Source: Nocardioides sp. BP30 (GTDB lineage Bacteria; Actinomycetota; Actinomycetes; Propionibacteriales; Nocardioidaceae). Taken from it: a stretch of 64,000 nt of DNA. This document shows positions 1-7,462 of the stretch, in pieces (positions within the stretch are counted from its first letter, which is position 1; every line of letters begins with the position of its first letter). The DNA lies in NCBI RefSeq assembly GCF_029873215.1, contig NZ_CP123620.1:248001-312000 (forward strand), in the 5' to 3' direction. The notes below the pieces were generated by a model. It was not told where the DNA came from and did no database searches. It saw only the letters and a list, made by a program, of their open reading frames with translations. The translations under genes were made by a program, and so were the position numbers.

Positions 1-795
1 TACTACGACCCCGACCGGCACGCCACCACCGCCGCGACGGTCCTCGGGTTCAGCACCGACGGCGACGGGCGCGGGGGGCAGACAGCCAAGGACTACCTCG
101 ACTACCTCGCGCATCACCCCTCGACAGCGCGCCGGATCGCCACCAAGATCGCCACCCGGTTCGTCAGCGACACCCCCTCCGATGCGCTCGTCACCAAGCT
201 GGCCCAGGTCTACCTCGCCAGCGACACCGACGTGCGACCGGTGCTGCAGACGCTGGTCCGGCACCCGGAGTTCGCCGCGGCGGCCAAGCAGAAGGTGCGC
301 ACGCCGGTGGCCGACATGATCGCCACCCTCCGGCTGCTGGGCGTCGACGTGCAGCCACCCGCCTCGCGCGACGACGCCGCCCACCAGCTCGTCTTCGTCC
401 ACGGGGGCCTGCAGCCCTACTCGTGGCCGCGCCCCGACGGCCCCCCCGACAGCGCCGCCGAGTACGCCTCGGCCAGTCGGATGCTGAACAGCTTCGCGAT
501 GCACTGGAACCTCGCCGGCGGCTACTGGCCGACCGGCGGCGTCACCTACCGCTCGCCCGGAGCGTTCCTGCCCGCCGGCAAGCCCACCGTCGCGCAGTAC
601 GCCGAGCACCTGTGCCGGCTCTTCCACGCCACCGGCACCACCGCCACCACCACCCAGGCGCTCGCCCAGGCGATCGGGATGAGCCCGACCGACACCATCG
701 ACCCGACCAGCTGGCAGGGCGAGGGCCTGCAGGAGTGGCTCGGCGTCCGCGCCCTCGGCGTCGTCCTCGACCACCCGCGCCACATGACCCGATGA
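1..795 (+). CDS. DUF1800 family protein, C-terminal part (5' cut by window)
   Basis: The reading frame is open from base 1, so the N-terminus lies outside the window; about 264 residues are visible. The visible part has the DUF1800 C-terminal pattern: a segment on restoring a minimum tally (HPSTARRIATKIATRFVSD), then PEFAAAAKQKVRTPVADMI, and a late stretch around GGYWPTGGVTYRS. DUF1800 proteins are large, exported, functionally obscure proteins encoded next to DUF1501 proteins, and that is the arrangement here: the next gene starts 7 bases after this stop. The pair is probably co-transcribed. The function is unknown; the family assignment is by pattern recognition only. Confidence 0.85.
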   Translation, partial: YYDPDRHATTAATVLGFSTDGDGRGGQTAKDYLDYLAHHPSTARRIATKIATRFVSDTPSDALVTKLAQVYLASDTDVRPVLQTLVRHPEFAAAAKQKVRTPVADMIATLRLLGVDVQPPASRDDAAHQLVFVHGGLQPYSWPRPDGPPDSAAEYASASRMLNSFAMHWNLAGGYWPTGGVTYRSPGAFLPAGKPTVAQYAEHLCRLFHATGTTATTTQALAQAIGMSPTDTIDPTSWQGEGLQEWLGVRALGVVLDHPRHMTR

Positions 796-802
796 GCCGA
801 CG

Positions 803-2140
803 ATGACCCGACCGAAGAGCACCGATCCAGCCGCCGGCGACCCCTGCTGCGCCGACTACCGCGCCGGCCTCTCCCGCCGCGGCTTCCTCGCCGGTCTCGG
901 TGCCGCGGCCCTCGGCGGCGTCGCCGTCAGCGTCTTCGGCGACGCCGTCCGGCAGGTCGCCTATGCCGACACCACGACCACCGGGACGAGCGCCCGCAAC
1001 GTCTTGGTGGTGCTGTCGCTGCGCGGAGCGATCGACGGCCTCGGAGTCGTCGTCCCGCACGGCGACACCGCCTACGCCGCGGCCCGACCCACCATCGCCG
1101 TACCGACCTCGAAGCTGCTGGCGGCCGACTCGATGTTCGGCCTGCACCCCGGCCTGGCACCGCTGCTGCCGTGGTGGCAGTCGAAGCAGTTCGCCGCCGT
1201 GCAGGCGGTCGGCCTGCCGATGCCGAACCGGTCGCACTTCTCCGCGATGGAGGAGATCGAGGAGGCGGACCCGACCGAGACCGTGCGGCAGGGGTGGGTC
1301 AACCGGATGATCGGCCTCGACGCCGGCACCTCGCCGACCGAGGCCGTGCACCTGACCTCGGCCATGCCACCGACGCTGGTGTCGGGTCCGGCGCCGACGC
1401 TGGCCGCCGACCGGCTCTCCGACATCGCGCTGGTCGGGGCGAACCCGCTCTTCGACACCGACGCCTCCTGGCGGGCGCGGCGGCGGCAGGGCCTGCAGAC
1501 CGTCTGGAGCGGCGCGACCGGCACGCTGGGCGCGGCCGGCCGGCAGGCGCTGACCGTCACCGACGTGCTGGCACAGGCCGCGGCGACGACGTACCAGCCG
1601 CAGAACCAGGCGACGTACCCGACCGCATGGCCGGCCACGGACCTGGCCGCGGCGCTGAAGGACACCGCCCAGCTCATCCGTGCCGACGTCGGCACGGAGG
1701 TGGTCTCGATCGACTTCGGCTCCTGGGACTACCACGCGGACTACGGGACAGTGGACAGCGGCAACATGGCCGGCATGGTCGGCGCGCTCGGCTCGAGCAT
1801 CGCCGCGTTCCTCACCGACCTCGGCTCGGACCTGGACCGCGTCACGGTGCTGACGATCAGCGAGTTCGGCCGTCGGCTGGGCGAGAACGGAGCCCACGGT
1901 CTCGACCACGGCTGGGGCAACATGATGCTGCTCTTCGGTGCGGGCGTGAACGGCGGCCGCTACCACGGCACCTGGCCCGGCCTCACCGATCCGGCCAGCC
2001 CGTACGTCGACGACGACCTGGCGGTGACCACCGACTACCGCGACGTGATCGGTGAGGTGCTGGCCAAGCGCTTCCCCGACCGGAGTGTGGCCGCCGTGTT
2101 CCCCGGCCACCAGCAGAGCCCGATCGGCGTCATGAGCTGA
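803..2140 (+). CDS. DUF1501 domain protein, Tat-exported
   Basis: 445 residues. The N-terminus carries a twin-arginine signal (SRRGFLAGLGAAALGG, about residues 24-39), so the protein should be exported folded by the Tat system. The body matches DUF1501, a family related to the alkaline phosphatase/sulfatase fold: LRGAIDGLGVVVPHGD near residue 75, a central FGSWDYHADYG segment and a late EFGRRLGENGAHGLDHGWGN segment rich in possible metal ligands. It follows the DUF1800 gene by 7 bases, the usual pairing of these two families. Substrate is not known. The ATG at 803 is chosen because it directly precedes the Tat motif. Confidence 0.88.
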   Translation: MTRPKSTDPAAGDPCCADYRAGLSRRGFLAGLGAAALGGVAVSVFGDAVRQVAYADTTTTGTSARNVLVVLSLRGAIDGLGVVVPHGDTAYAAARPTIAVPTSKLLAADSMFGLHPGLAPLLPWWQSKQFAAVQAVGLPMPNRSHFSAMEEIEEADPTETVRQGWVNRMIGLDAGTSPTEAVHLTSAMPPTLVSGPAPTLAADRLSDIALVGANPLFDTDASWRARRRQGLQTVWSGATGTLGAAGRQALTVTDVLAQAAATTYQPQNQATYPTAWPATDLAAALKDTAQLIRADVGTEVVSIDFGSWDYHADYGTVDSGNMAGMVGALGSSIAAFLTDLGSDLDRVTVLTISEFGRRLGENGAHGLDHGWGNMMLLFGAGVNGGRYHGTWPGLTDPASPYVDDDLAVTTDYRDVIGEVLAKRFPDRSVAAVFPGHQQSPIGVMS

Positions 2141-2224
2141 CGTGCGCCGAGCCCGTCGAGGCGCCTGCTGGCCCTCGGCGAACTCCGGGACAGGAACCCC
2201 TCACGAAACGCACTTGAACGATCA

Positions 2225-2234
2225 CGATATATCG
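2225..2234. promoter_or_regulatory. candidate PadR operator (CGATATATCG palindrome)
   Basis: A perfect 10-bp palindrome, CGATATATCG, lies 42 bp upstream of the PadR start. AT-rich steps of this kind are very rare in this GC-rich window, and PadR-family repressors commonly bind AT-rich palindromes in their own promoter. This is inferred autoregulation, without direct proof. Confidence 0.45.
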
Positions 2235-2275
2235 CGTTACGGTTGGTTCATCTACTGAGCGATAGGAGCTCCTGC

Positions 2276-2824
2276 ATGATGAACGAATCACCAGATGAGC
2301 GCCGCGGGCCCCGCGGGCACGGCGGTCGCTCCGGCGGTCGTGGCGGCCGCGACGGAAACGGCGGCCGCGACGGACGAGGCAACCGCCGGCGCGGTGGCCG
2401 CCGGCGCGGCGACATCAGGCGGCTGCTGCTCGCCGGCCTGATCGACGGCCCGGCCCACGGCTATGAGCTGATGCGCCGGCTCGAGGAGCGCTCCGACGGG
2501 CGCTGGCGGCCGAGCCCCGGCTCTGTCTACCCGATGCTCCAGCAGCTGGAGGACGAGGGGCTGGTCCGCAGCGCCGAGGGCGAGGGTCGTCGGGCCTACG
2601 AGCTCACCGACGAGGGCCGCGCCCAGGCCGACCCGTCCGCCCTGGACGAGCTCGCCAGCACCGGCGAGGACGATCCCGCAGCCGGTCTGCGCGAGGAGAT
2701 CGAGCAGCTCCACCTCGCGGTCCGGCAGGTGCGCGCCGTGGGCGGCGGGGACCAGATCGCCGAGGTCGCCGGCGTTCTTCGCCAGGCGCGTCAGACGATC
2801 TACCGCCTGCTCGCCGAGGCCTGA
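2276..2824 (+). CDS. PadR family transcriptional regulator with Arg/Gly-rich N-terminus
   Basis: About 182 residues from ATG 2276, which has an AGGAG 7 bases upstream (ATG 2279 is also possible). Residues about 45-125 are a PadR winged helix: LLLAGLIDGPAHGYELMRRL, then SPGSVYPMLQQLEDEGLV and RRAYELTDEG. The C-terminal 50 residues look helical and should dimerise. The first 40 residues are unusual: almost only Arg, Gly, Asp and Asn in RGG-like runs (GGRSGGRGGRDGNGGRDGRG), which typical PadR proteins lack. The ligand and targets are unknown; the following small membrane protein is a plausible target. Confidence 0.9.
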   Translation: MMNESPDERRGPRGHGGRSGGRGGRDGNGGRDGRGNRRRGGRRRGDIRRLLLAGLIDGPAHGYELMRRLEERSDGRWRPSPGSVYPMLQQLEDEGLVRSAEGEGRRAYELTDEGRAQADPSALDELASTGEDDPAAGLREEIEQLHLAVRQVRAVGGGDQIAEVAGVLRQARQTIYRLLAEA

Positions 2825-2858
2825 CCCGGTCGGTCGCCGTAAGTGGGACCATGCCTCC

Positions 2859-3353
2859 ATGACGGCGGCATCCGAGGCCCAGGACGAGACGCTCGACCTG
2901 CGGCGTGAGACGTTCACGATGGCGCTCTACGTCGCGATCTGCCTGTTGGCGGCGATGCTCGCCGTGCCCGAGGACAGCGAGCACGCCCATGCTCTCGGCA
3001 TCGTCTGGGGGATCTCGATCGGCCTGGTGCTGGCGCACCTGTTCGCCTTCCGCCTCGCGACGCGGCTGGTCAACCTCGGCGCGTTCGATGCCGAGGACGC
3101 CCGGCTGGCCGCCGCCCAGCTCGCCGGCGGGATCGCCGCCGCGGTCCTCGCCTCGGTCCCCGTGATCCTGTTGCCGGCCGACAGCGAGATCACCTGGGCC
3201 GAGCTGCTGCTGGCGGCGCTCATCGCCGCAGCCGGGTACGCCGTCGCGCGGCGCGCGGCAGCGCACCCGCTCACAGCGATCGCCTACGGGCTGGTGATGC
3301 TGGCGCTCGCGGTCGGGGTCGCGTTGCTCAAGAACCATCTGGCCGGCCACTGA
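2859..3353 (+). CDS. hypothetical multi-pass membrane protein
   Basis: 164 residues with four to five hydrophobic segments (about residues 25-43, 48-66, 88-107, 112-131 and 140-158) separated by short charged loops, so an integral membrane protein. It begins 34 bases after the PadR stop on the same strand and is probably in the same transcript. PadR regulators often control an adjacent membrane protein or exporter, so this may be the regulated gene. I do not recognise a family. Confidence 0.75.
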   Translation: MTAASEAQDETLDLRRETFTMALYVAICLLAAMLAVPEDSEHAHALGIVWGISIGLVLAHLFAFRLATRLVNLGAFDAEDARLAAAQLAGGIAAAVLASVPVILLPADSEITWAELLLAALIAAAGYAVARRAAAHPLTAIAYGLVMLALAVGVALLKNHLAGH

Positions 3354-3425
3354 GTGCGGGCGTCTCGCCCAGCGGACCCCCGATGCGGAGCCAGACGACC
3401 GCGGTCCATAGTCTTGTAAGCAACT

Positions 3426-3439
3426 AGACATTGGTGTCT
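3426..3439. promoter_or_regulatory. short inverted repeat upstream of arylsulfotransferase-like gene
   Basis: AGACATTGGTGTCT: 5-bp arms AGACA/TGTCT around TTGG, about 20 bp before the ATG at 3459. It is a possible operator, or part of the 5' leader. No regulator is obvious nearby. Confidence 0.25.
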
Positions 3440-3458
3440 GGTGATAACAGGAGGACCC

Positions 3459-4739
3459 ATGCACCACCAGCGGATCGGGCTGCTGGCGACCACCGCCGCG
3501 ACAGCCCTCACCCTGACCGCCGCCCTCGCTGCCACCGTCCCCGCCGCCGACGCGGCGACGTACGGACATCGCAGCCACGACGTCCACCACGTGCTGCCGA
3601 GTGCTGCCGACACCTCGGCAGCGCCGCCGGTCACCGTGACCAAGAACAAGCTCGGTAGCCGGGCGAAGGGCGACATCTTCGTCGCTCCCTACGGGACGTC
3701 GGACACGTACGCGAGCGGCGCCGAGATCCTCAGCCCGAACGGCAAGAAGGTGCTCTGGTACCACCGGGCCGCCGCCGGCAAGACCATCGCCGACTTCCGC
3801 ACCCAGACCTACCGCGGCAAGAAGGTCCTGACCTTCTGGCAGGGCACCGGCCTCGGCGGCGTGGCGACCGGGACCGACTACATCTACAACGACAAGTACC
3901 GCCAGATCGCCGAGGTGCACGCGGGCAACGGGCTCAGCGCGGACGGGCACGAGTTCCTCATCACCAAGAAGAACACAGCGCTGATCCTGAGCTACACCAC
4001 CGCGACCGCCGACCTCACCTCGATCGGTGGCCCGGCGAACCAGACGGTGATCGACGGGGTCGTCCAGGAGGTCGACATCCGCACCGGCAAGGTGCTGTTC
4101 TCCTGGAACAGCGCCGACCACGTCCCCTACTCCGAGAGCCAGCAGCCGCTGCCGGCCAGTGCGAGCACCCCCTGGGACTGGTTCCACGTCAACGCCGTCA
4201 AGGAGCAGGGACGCAAGCACCTGCTCATCGACGCCCGCAACACGTGGACGGCGTACGACGTCAACCGCCGCTCGGGTGCGATCGACTGGAAGCTCGGCGG
4301 CAAGAACAGCTCGTTCACCCTGAAGGCGGCCGACGGCACCGAACTCAACGATGCCGGCCGCATCTTCGCCTGGCAGCACGACGCCGAGGCCCACGGCCAC
4401 GGTCTGATCACCGTCTTCGACAACGAGTCGGCAGGCACCGCCAACACCGGTCAGGGCGCTGTCTCCTCGCTCGGCCACAGCCGCTCGACCAAGATCCGCC
4501 TCGACCTGAAGCACCGCACGGCCACCCTGGTCAAGGAGTACGACGAGCCCACGGGCACCCTCGCCTCCTCGCAGGGCAACACCCAGCTGCTGTCGAACGG
4601 ACACGTCTTCACCGGCTGGGGCGCCCTGCCGCACCTGTCGGAGTTCAACGCCCGGGGCAAGGACGTCTTCGACGCCAGCTATCCGACCGGGTTCGTCAGC
4701 TATCGCGCCTACCGGCTGCCCTGGAAGGCACGCCGCTAG
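3459..4739 (+). CDS. secreted arylsulfotransferase (ASST)-like protein
   Basis: 426 residues from ATG 3459, which has AGGAGG 4 bases upstream; the upstream in-frame GTG at 3441 has no such site. A Sec signal peptide covers about residues 1-32 (hydrophobic run ending PAADAA). The mature protein looks like the beta-propeller arylsulfotransferase family (PF14269 type), with repeated short blades and segments such as GHEFLITKKNTALI, WDWFHVNAV, FAWQHDAEAHGHGLITVFDN and a closing NTQLLSNGHVFTGWG. Members move sulfate between phenols or are catalytically undefined. It is followed by a strong hairpin, so it is probably monocistronic. Confidence 0.8.
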   Translation: MHHQRIGLLATTAATALTLTAALAATVPAADAATYGHRSHDVHHVLPSAADTSAAPPVTVTKNKLGSRAKGDIFVAPYGTSDTYASGAEILSPNGKKVLWYHRAAAGKTIADFRTQTYRGKKVLTFWQGTGLGGVATGTDYIYNDKYRQIAEVHAGNGLSADGHEFLITKKNTALILSYTTATADLTSIGGPANQTVIDGVVQEVDIRTGKVLFSWNSADHVPYSESQQPLPASASTPWDWFHVNAVKEQGRKHLLIDARNTWTAYDVNRRSGAIDWKLGGKNSSFTLKAADGTELNDAGRIFAWQHDAEAHGHGLITVFDNESAGTANTGQGAVSSLGHSRSTKIRLDLKHRTATLVKEYDEPTGTLASSQGNTQLLSNGHVFTGWGALPHLSEFNARGKDVFDASYPTGFVSYRAYRLPWKARR

Positions 4740-4753
4740 GTCCTCGCCGCTTC

Positions 4754-4792
4754 GCAGAGCGCCACTGTCACCCGGTGACAGTGGCGCTCTGC
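4754..4792. terminator. strong bidirectional hairpin terminator
   Basis: A perfect inverted repeat with 19-bp arms and a single central base: the left arm 4754-4772 begins GCAGAGCGCC and the right arm 4774-4792 ends GGCGCTCTGC. It lies 14 bases after the arylsulfotransferase stop. It also overlaps the 3' end of the PLP-enzyme remnant on the other strand, so it probably once ended that gene too. Confidence 0.85.
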
Positions 4793-4920
4793 ACATCCGC
4801 ATGCCCGAACAGCGCGGGCAGCAGCCCGCCGCTGACGAGCAGGACGACGACCTCCGCACGGTCGATGTGCCCGTCCGCGACCTCGGCGAGCAGCCCCGCG
4901 AGGGCCCGCCCCGACGGGCG
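4768..4920 (-). pseudogene. remnant of D-cysteine desulfhydrase / ACC deaminase-like PLP enzyme (C-terminus only)
   Basis: On the minus strand about 45 codons read like the end of the ACC deaminase/D-cysteine desulfhydrase family: SGRALAGLLAEVADG, then RAEVVVLLVSGGLLPALFGHAD, matching the family's usual TGKALAGLL ... VVFLHTGGLPALFGYAD ending. The frame continues upstream into sequence with no recognisable family motifs, and the rest of the enzyme (about 280 residues) is absent; the ABC gene on the other strand begins at 5074. The stop is inside the hairpin at 4754-4792. I read it as a decayed gene end. No other gene is seen between 4740 and 5073. Confidence 0.6.
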
Positions 4921-5073
4921 ACAGGTAAAGATCAGAAAAGCAGCGGGCCGTTCATCAACGGTTCGGCTGCGCGACTTCCTGAGTAAAGGCTGAGGAGTGG
5001 TCGCGATCCCTAGCGTCCTCTCGCCAGGGCGTCGGCCATCGTGCCGGTGCGTCGACGGCAAGGAGAGGCAGCC

Positions 5074-6024
5074 ATGGGTCTTCGCGCGGTCCGGGTCCGC
5101 GGCATTCGCAAGGACTTCGGCGACGTCGTCGCCCTCGACGGCGTCGACATCGACGTCGAGGCGGGCACCGTCCACGGCCTCGTCGGTCCCAACGGCGCCG
5201 GCAAGACCACCCTCCTGGGCATGCTGCTCGGGCTCGCCGCCCCTGACGCCGGTGACCTGGAGATCCTCGGTCGTCCGGTCGGTCGGGACCTGGCGGTTCC
5301 CGACGGCGTCGCCGGCTTCGTCGACGGGCCGGGCCTGTACCCGGCTCTGACCGCCCGCAAGAACCTCCGCACGCTCGCGACCCTGCGCGGGTACGCCGCC
5401 TCGTCCGTGGAGGATGCGCTGGAAGAGGTCGGCCTCCTTGACGTCGCCGACGACCCGGTGCGTGGCTTCTCGCTCGGCATGCGCCAGCGGCTCGGCCTGG
5501 CTGCGGCGCTCCTCGGCGACCCGCGCCTGCTGGTGCTGGACGAGCCGGCGAACGGCCTCGACCCGGCCGGCAAGCGCCACGTCCATCGGGTGATCATGAG
5601 GCTGGCCGAGCGGGGCGCGGCGGTCGTGCTCTCCAGTCACCGGATGGACGACCTCGCGGCCCTGTGCGGTGACGTCACCCTGCTCGCGGCCGGCCGGGTG
5701 GTGTTCTCCGGGCCGCTGGCCAAGCTCGCCGCCGAGAGCGGTGACCTGGACTACCGCCTCGTCACCTCCGACGGCGCCCGCGCTCGCGAGGTCGCCGCCC
5801 GCACTCCCGGCATCACGGTGGTCTCAGCGTCCGTGATGAGCTCCGAAGTCCTCGGGGCCGAGGCAGCACTCGTCGTGCGCGGCTCGGTCCCGAGGATGGA
5901 CGAGCTCGTCACCGGCATCGTCGGGTCGGGCATCGCCGTTCGCGAGCTCGGCCCGGTCACGCCCCCGCTGGAGGCCGCCTTCCTCGCCCTCACGGGCGAG
6001 ACCTCCGAGGAGCGCCCTCGATGA
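5074..6024 (+). CDS. ABC transporter ATP-binding protein
   Basis: 316 residues from ATG 5074 (AGGAG 8 bases upstream; an earlier in-frame GTG at 5041 lacks a site). Walker A is GPNGAGKTT (about residues 40-48), the signature region is FSLGMRQRLGLAAALL, and Walker B is LLVLDEPANGLD. The length and the C-terminal 80-residue tail are those of the ABC-2/CcmA-type exporter ATPases. It overlaps the permease start by four bases (ATGA), so the two are translationally coupled and form one exporter. Substrate unknown. Confidence 0.93.
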   Translation: MGLRAVRVRGIRKDFGDVVALDGVDIDVEAGTVHGLVGPNGAGKTTLLGMLLGLAAPDAGDLEILGRPVGRDLAVPDGVAGFVDGPGLYPALTARKNLRTLATLRGYAASSVEDALEEVGLLDVADDPVRGFSLGMRQRLGLAAALLGDPRLLVLDEPANGLDPAGKRHVHRVIMRLAERGAAVVLSSHRMDDLAALCGDVTLLAAGRVVFSGPLAKLAAESGDLDYRLVTSDGARAREVAARTPGITVVSASVMSSEVLGAEAALVVRGSVPRMDELVTGIVGSGIAVRELGPVTPPLEAAFLALTGETSEERPR

Positions 6025-7412
6025 GCACTGATGCCCCGGTCCGCCCCACCTCGCCCGCAGCTCCGGCGACGGTCCGCCCGGCGTCGTTGCGGCGTACGTT
6101 CCGCTTCGAGCTCGTCAAGCTCCTGGCCCAGTGGCGGATCAGGCTGATGCTCCTGGTCTGCCTGGTGGCTCCGGGCGCATTCGTCGCCGCCGTGGGGCAG
6201 CAGAGCTCCCTGCCCGCCGACACCGTCTTCGGCCGCCAGATGGCGCTCACCGGCTGGGCCGGTCCGCTGGTCGTCCTCGCCTTCGCGAGCACCTGGGCGC
6301 TGCCGCTCCTCACCTCGCTGGTCGCCGGTGACGTCTTCGCGACCGAGGACCGGCTCGGCACCTGGCGCCACCTCGTCGTGGCGGTGCGCTCGACCCGGCG
6401 CATCTTCGCCGCCAAGGCGCTCGCCAGCCTGATCGTGGTGCTCGCGATGGTGGCCTGCCTGGCGGGCTCCGCCATCGCCGGCGGCCTGCTGGGGGTCGGC
6501 AGCCACCCCCTGGTGGGCCTCGACGGTCACACCCTCGGCGTCGGGGACGCCGCCGGGCGGGTCGCCCTCGCGTGGCTGTGCGTCGCCGTGGCGACCCTGA
6601 CGTACGCCGCCGTCGGACTGCTCGGCTCGGTCACCATGGGTCGCTCCCCCATCGGCCTGCTGCTACCGGCCCTGCTCGCCCTGCTGCTCCAGCTCGTCAC
6701 GATGCTGCCGCTGCCCGTCGTCGTACGGATGGCCCTGCCGAGCAACGCGTTCCTGGCCTGGCGCGGCCTGTTCACCGAACCGGCCCAGCTGGGGCCGATC
6801 TGGGTCGGGCTGGCCGTCAGCGTGACCTGGACCGTCGTCGCGACCGCGGCGGCCAGGCGTCTGTTCGTACGCCGGGACTTCACCGACGTGAGCAACGACG
6901 GCTCCTCGCGCCGCATCGCTGTGGGTGGGCTGCTGCCGCTGGCCGCCCTGACGGCGCTCACGGCCGTCGTGGTCGGCATCGCCACCCCGGCGCACGCGAC
7001 CGGGGTGACCCGGGCGAAGCTGCAGGAGTCGCTCGCCACGACGTTCAGCCACCTCTACGTGCTGCAGACCGCCGAGCTCCATCAGACGCCTGTCACCGAG
7101 GCCGCGATGCGCACCACCGCGACGTGTGACAAGGGCGGCGCCACCGACCGGAGCAGCGCGGACAGCGCTGTCACGGGTCAGGGCGCCGGACCGGGGAACG
7201 ACTGGCGCTGCATCGTCTCCTGGCACACCCCCGGTACGGCCTTCGTCGGCCAGGCCACCTTCCAGCTCGACGTGACGGCCGACGGCCGCTACGTCGCCGA
7301 CGGTGACGGACCCAAGGAGGTCAACGGCTCCTTCCAGGTCCACACCGCCGACGGGGACATCCCCAACCCGTTGTGGCAGTTCGACGGTCTCGTCGACCTG
7401 CTGACGACGTAG
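6021..7412 (+). CDS. ABC transporter permease with long C-terminal extracytoplasmic tail
   Basis: 463 residues. Six or so hydrophobic segments lie between residues 35 and 330, as in ABC-2 permeases, with a cytoplasmic RLGTWRHLVVAVRSTRRIFAAK coupling loop. Unusually, a hydrophilic tail of about 125 residues follows the last membrane segment (after GIATPAHA), has two cysteines (TCDKGG and WRCIVSW) and ends FDGLVDLLTT. It looks like a secreted domain fused to the permease. The gene starts in the stop codon of the ATPase and is followed 50 bases later by the phosphoesterase fusion. Confidence 0.88.
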   Translation: MSTDAPVRPTSPAAPATVRPASLRRTFRFELVKLLAQWRIRLMLLVCLVAPGAFVAAVGQQSSLPADTVFGRQMALTGWAGPLVVLAFASTWALPLLTSLVAGDVFATEDRLGTWRHLVVAVRSTRRIFAAKALASLIVVLAMVACLAGSAIAGGLLGVGSHPLVGLDGHTLGVGDAAGRVALAWLCVAVATLTYAAVGLLGSVTMGRSPIGLLLPALLALLLQLVTMLPLPVVVRMALPSNAFLAWRGLFTEPAQLGPIWVGLAVSVTWTVVATAAARRLFVRRDFTDVSNDGSSRRIAVGGLLPLAALTALTAVVVGIATPAHATGVTRAKLQESLATTFSHLYVLQTAELHQTPVTEAAMRTTATCDKGGATDRSSADSAVTGQGAGPGNDWRCIVSWHTPGTAFVGQATFQLDVTADGRYVADGDGPKEVNGSFQVHTADGDIPNPLWQFDGLVDLLTT

Positions 7413-7462
7413 CACCTCCCTCGTGGCACCCATCCCCCGCACGCAGCAGGAAAGGACAGTCC

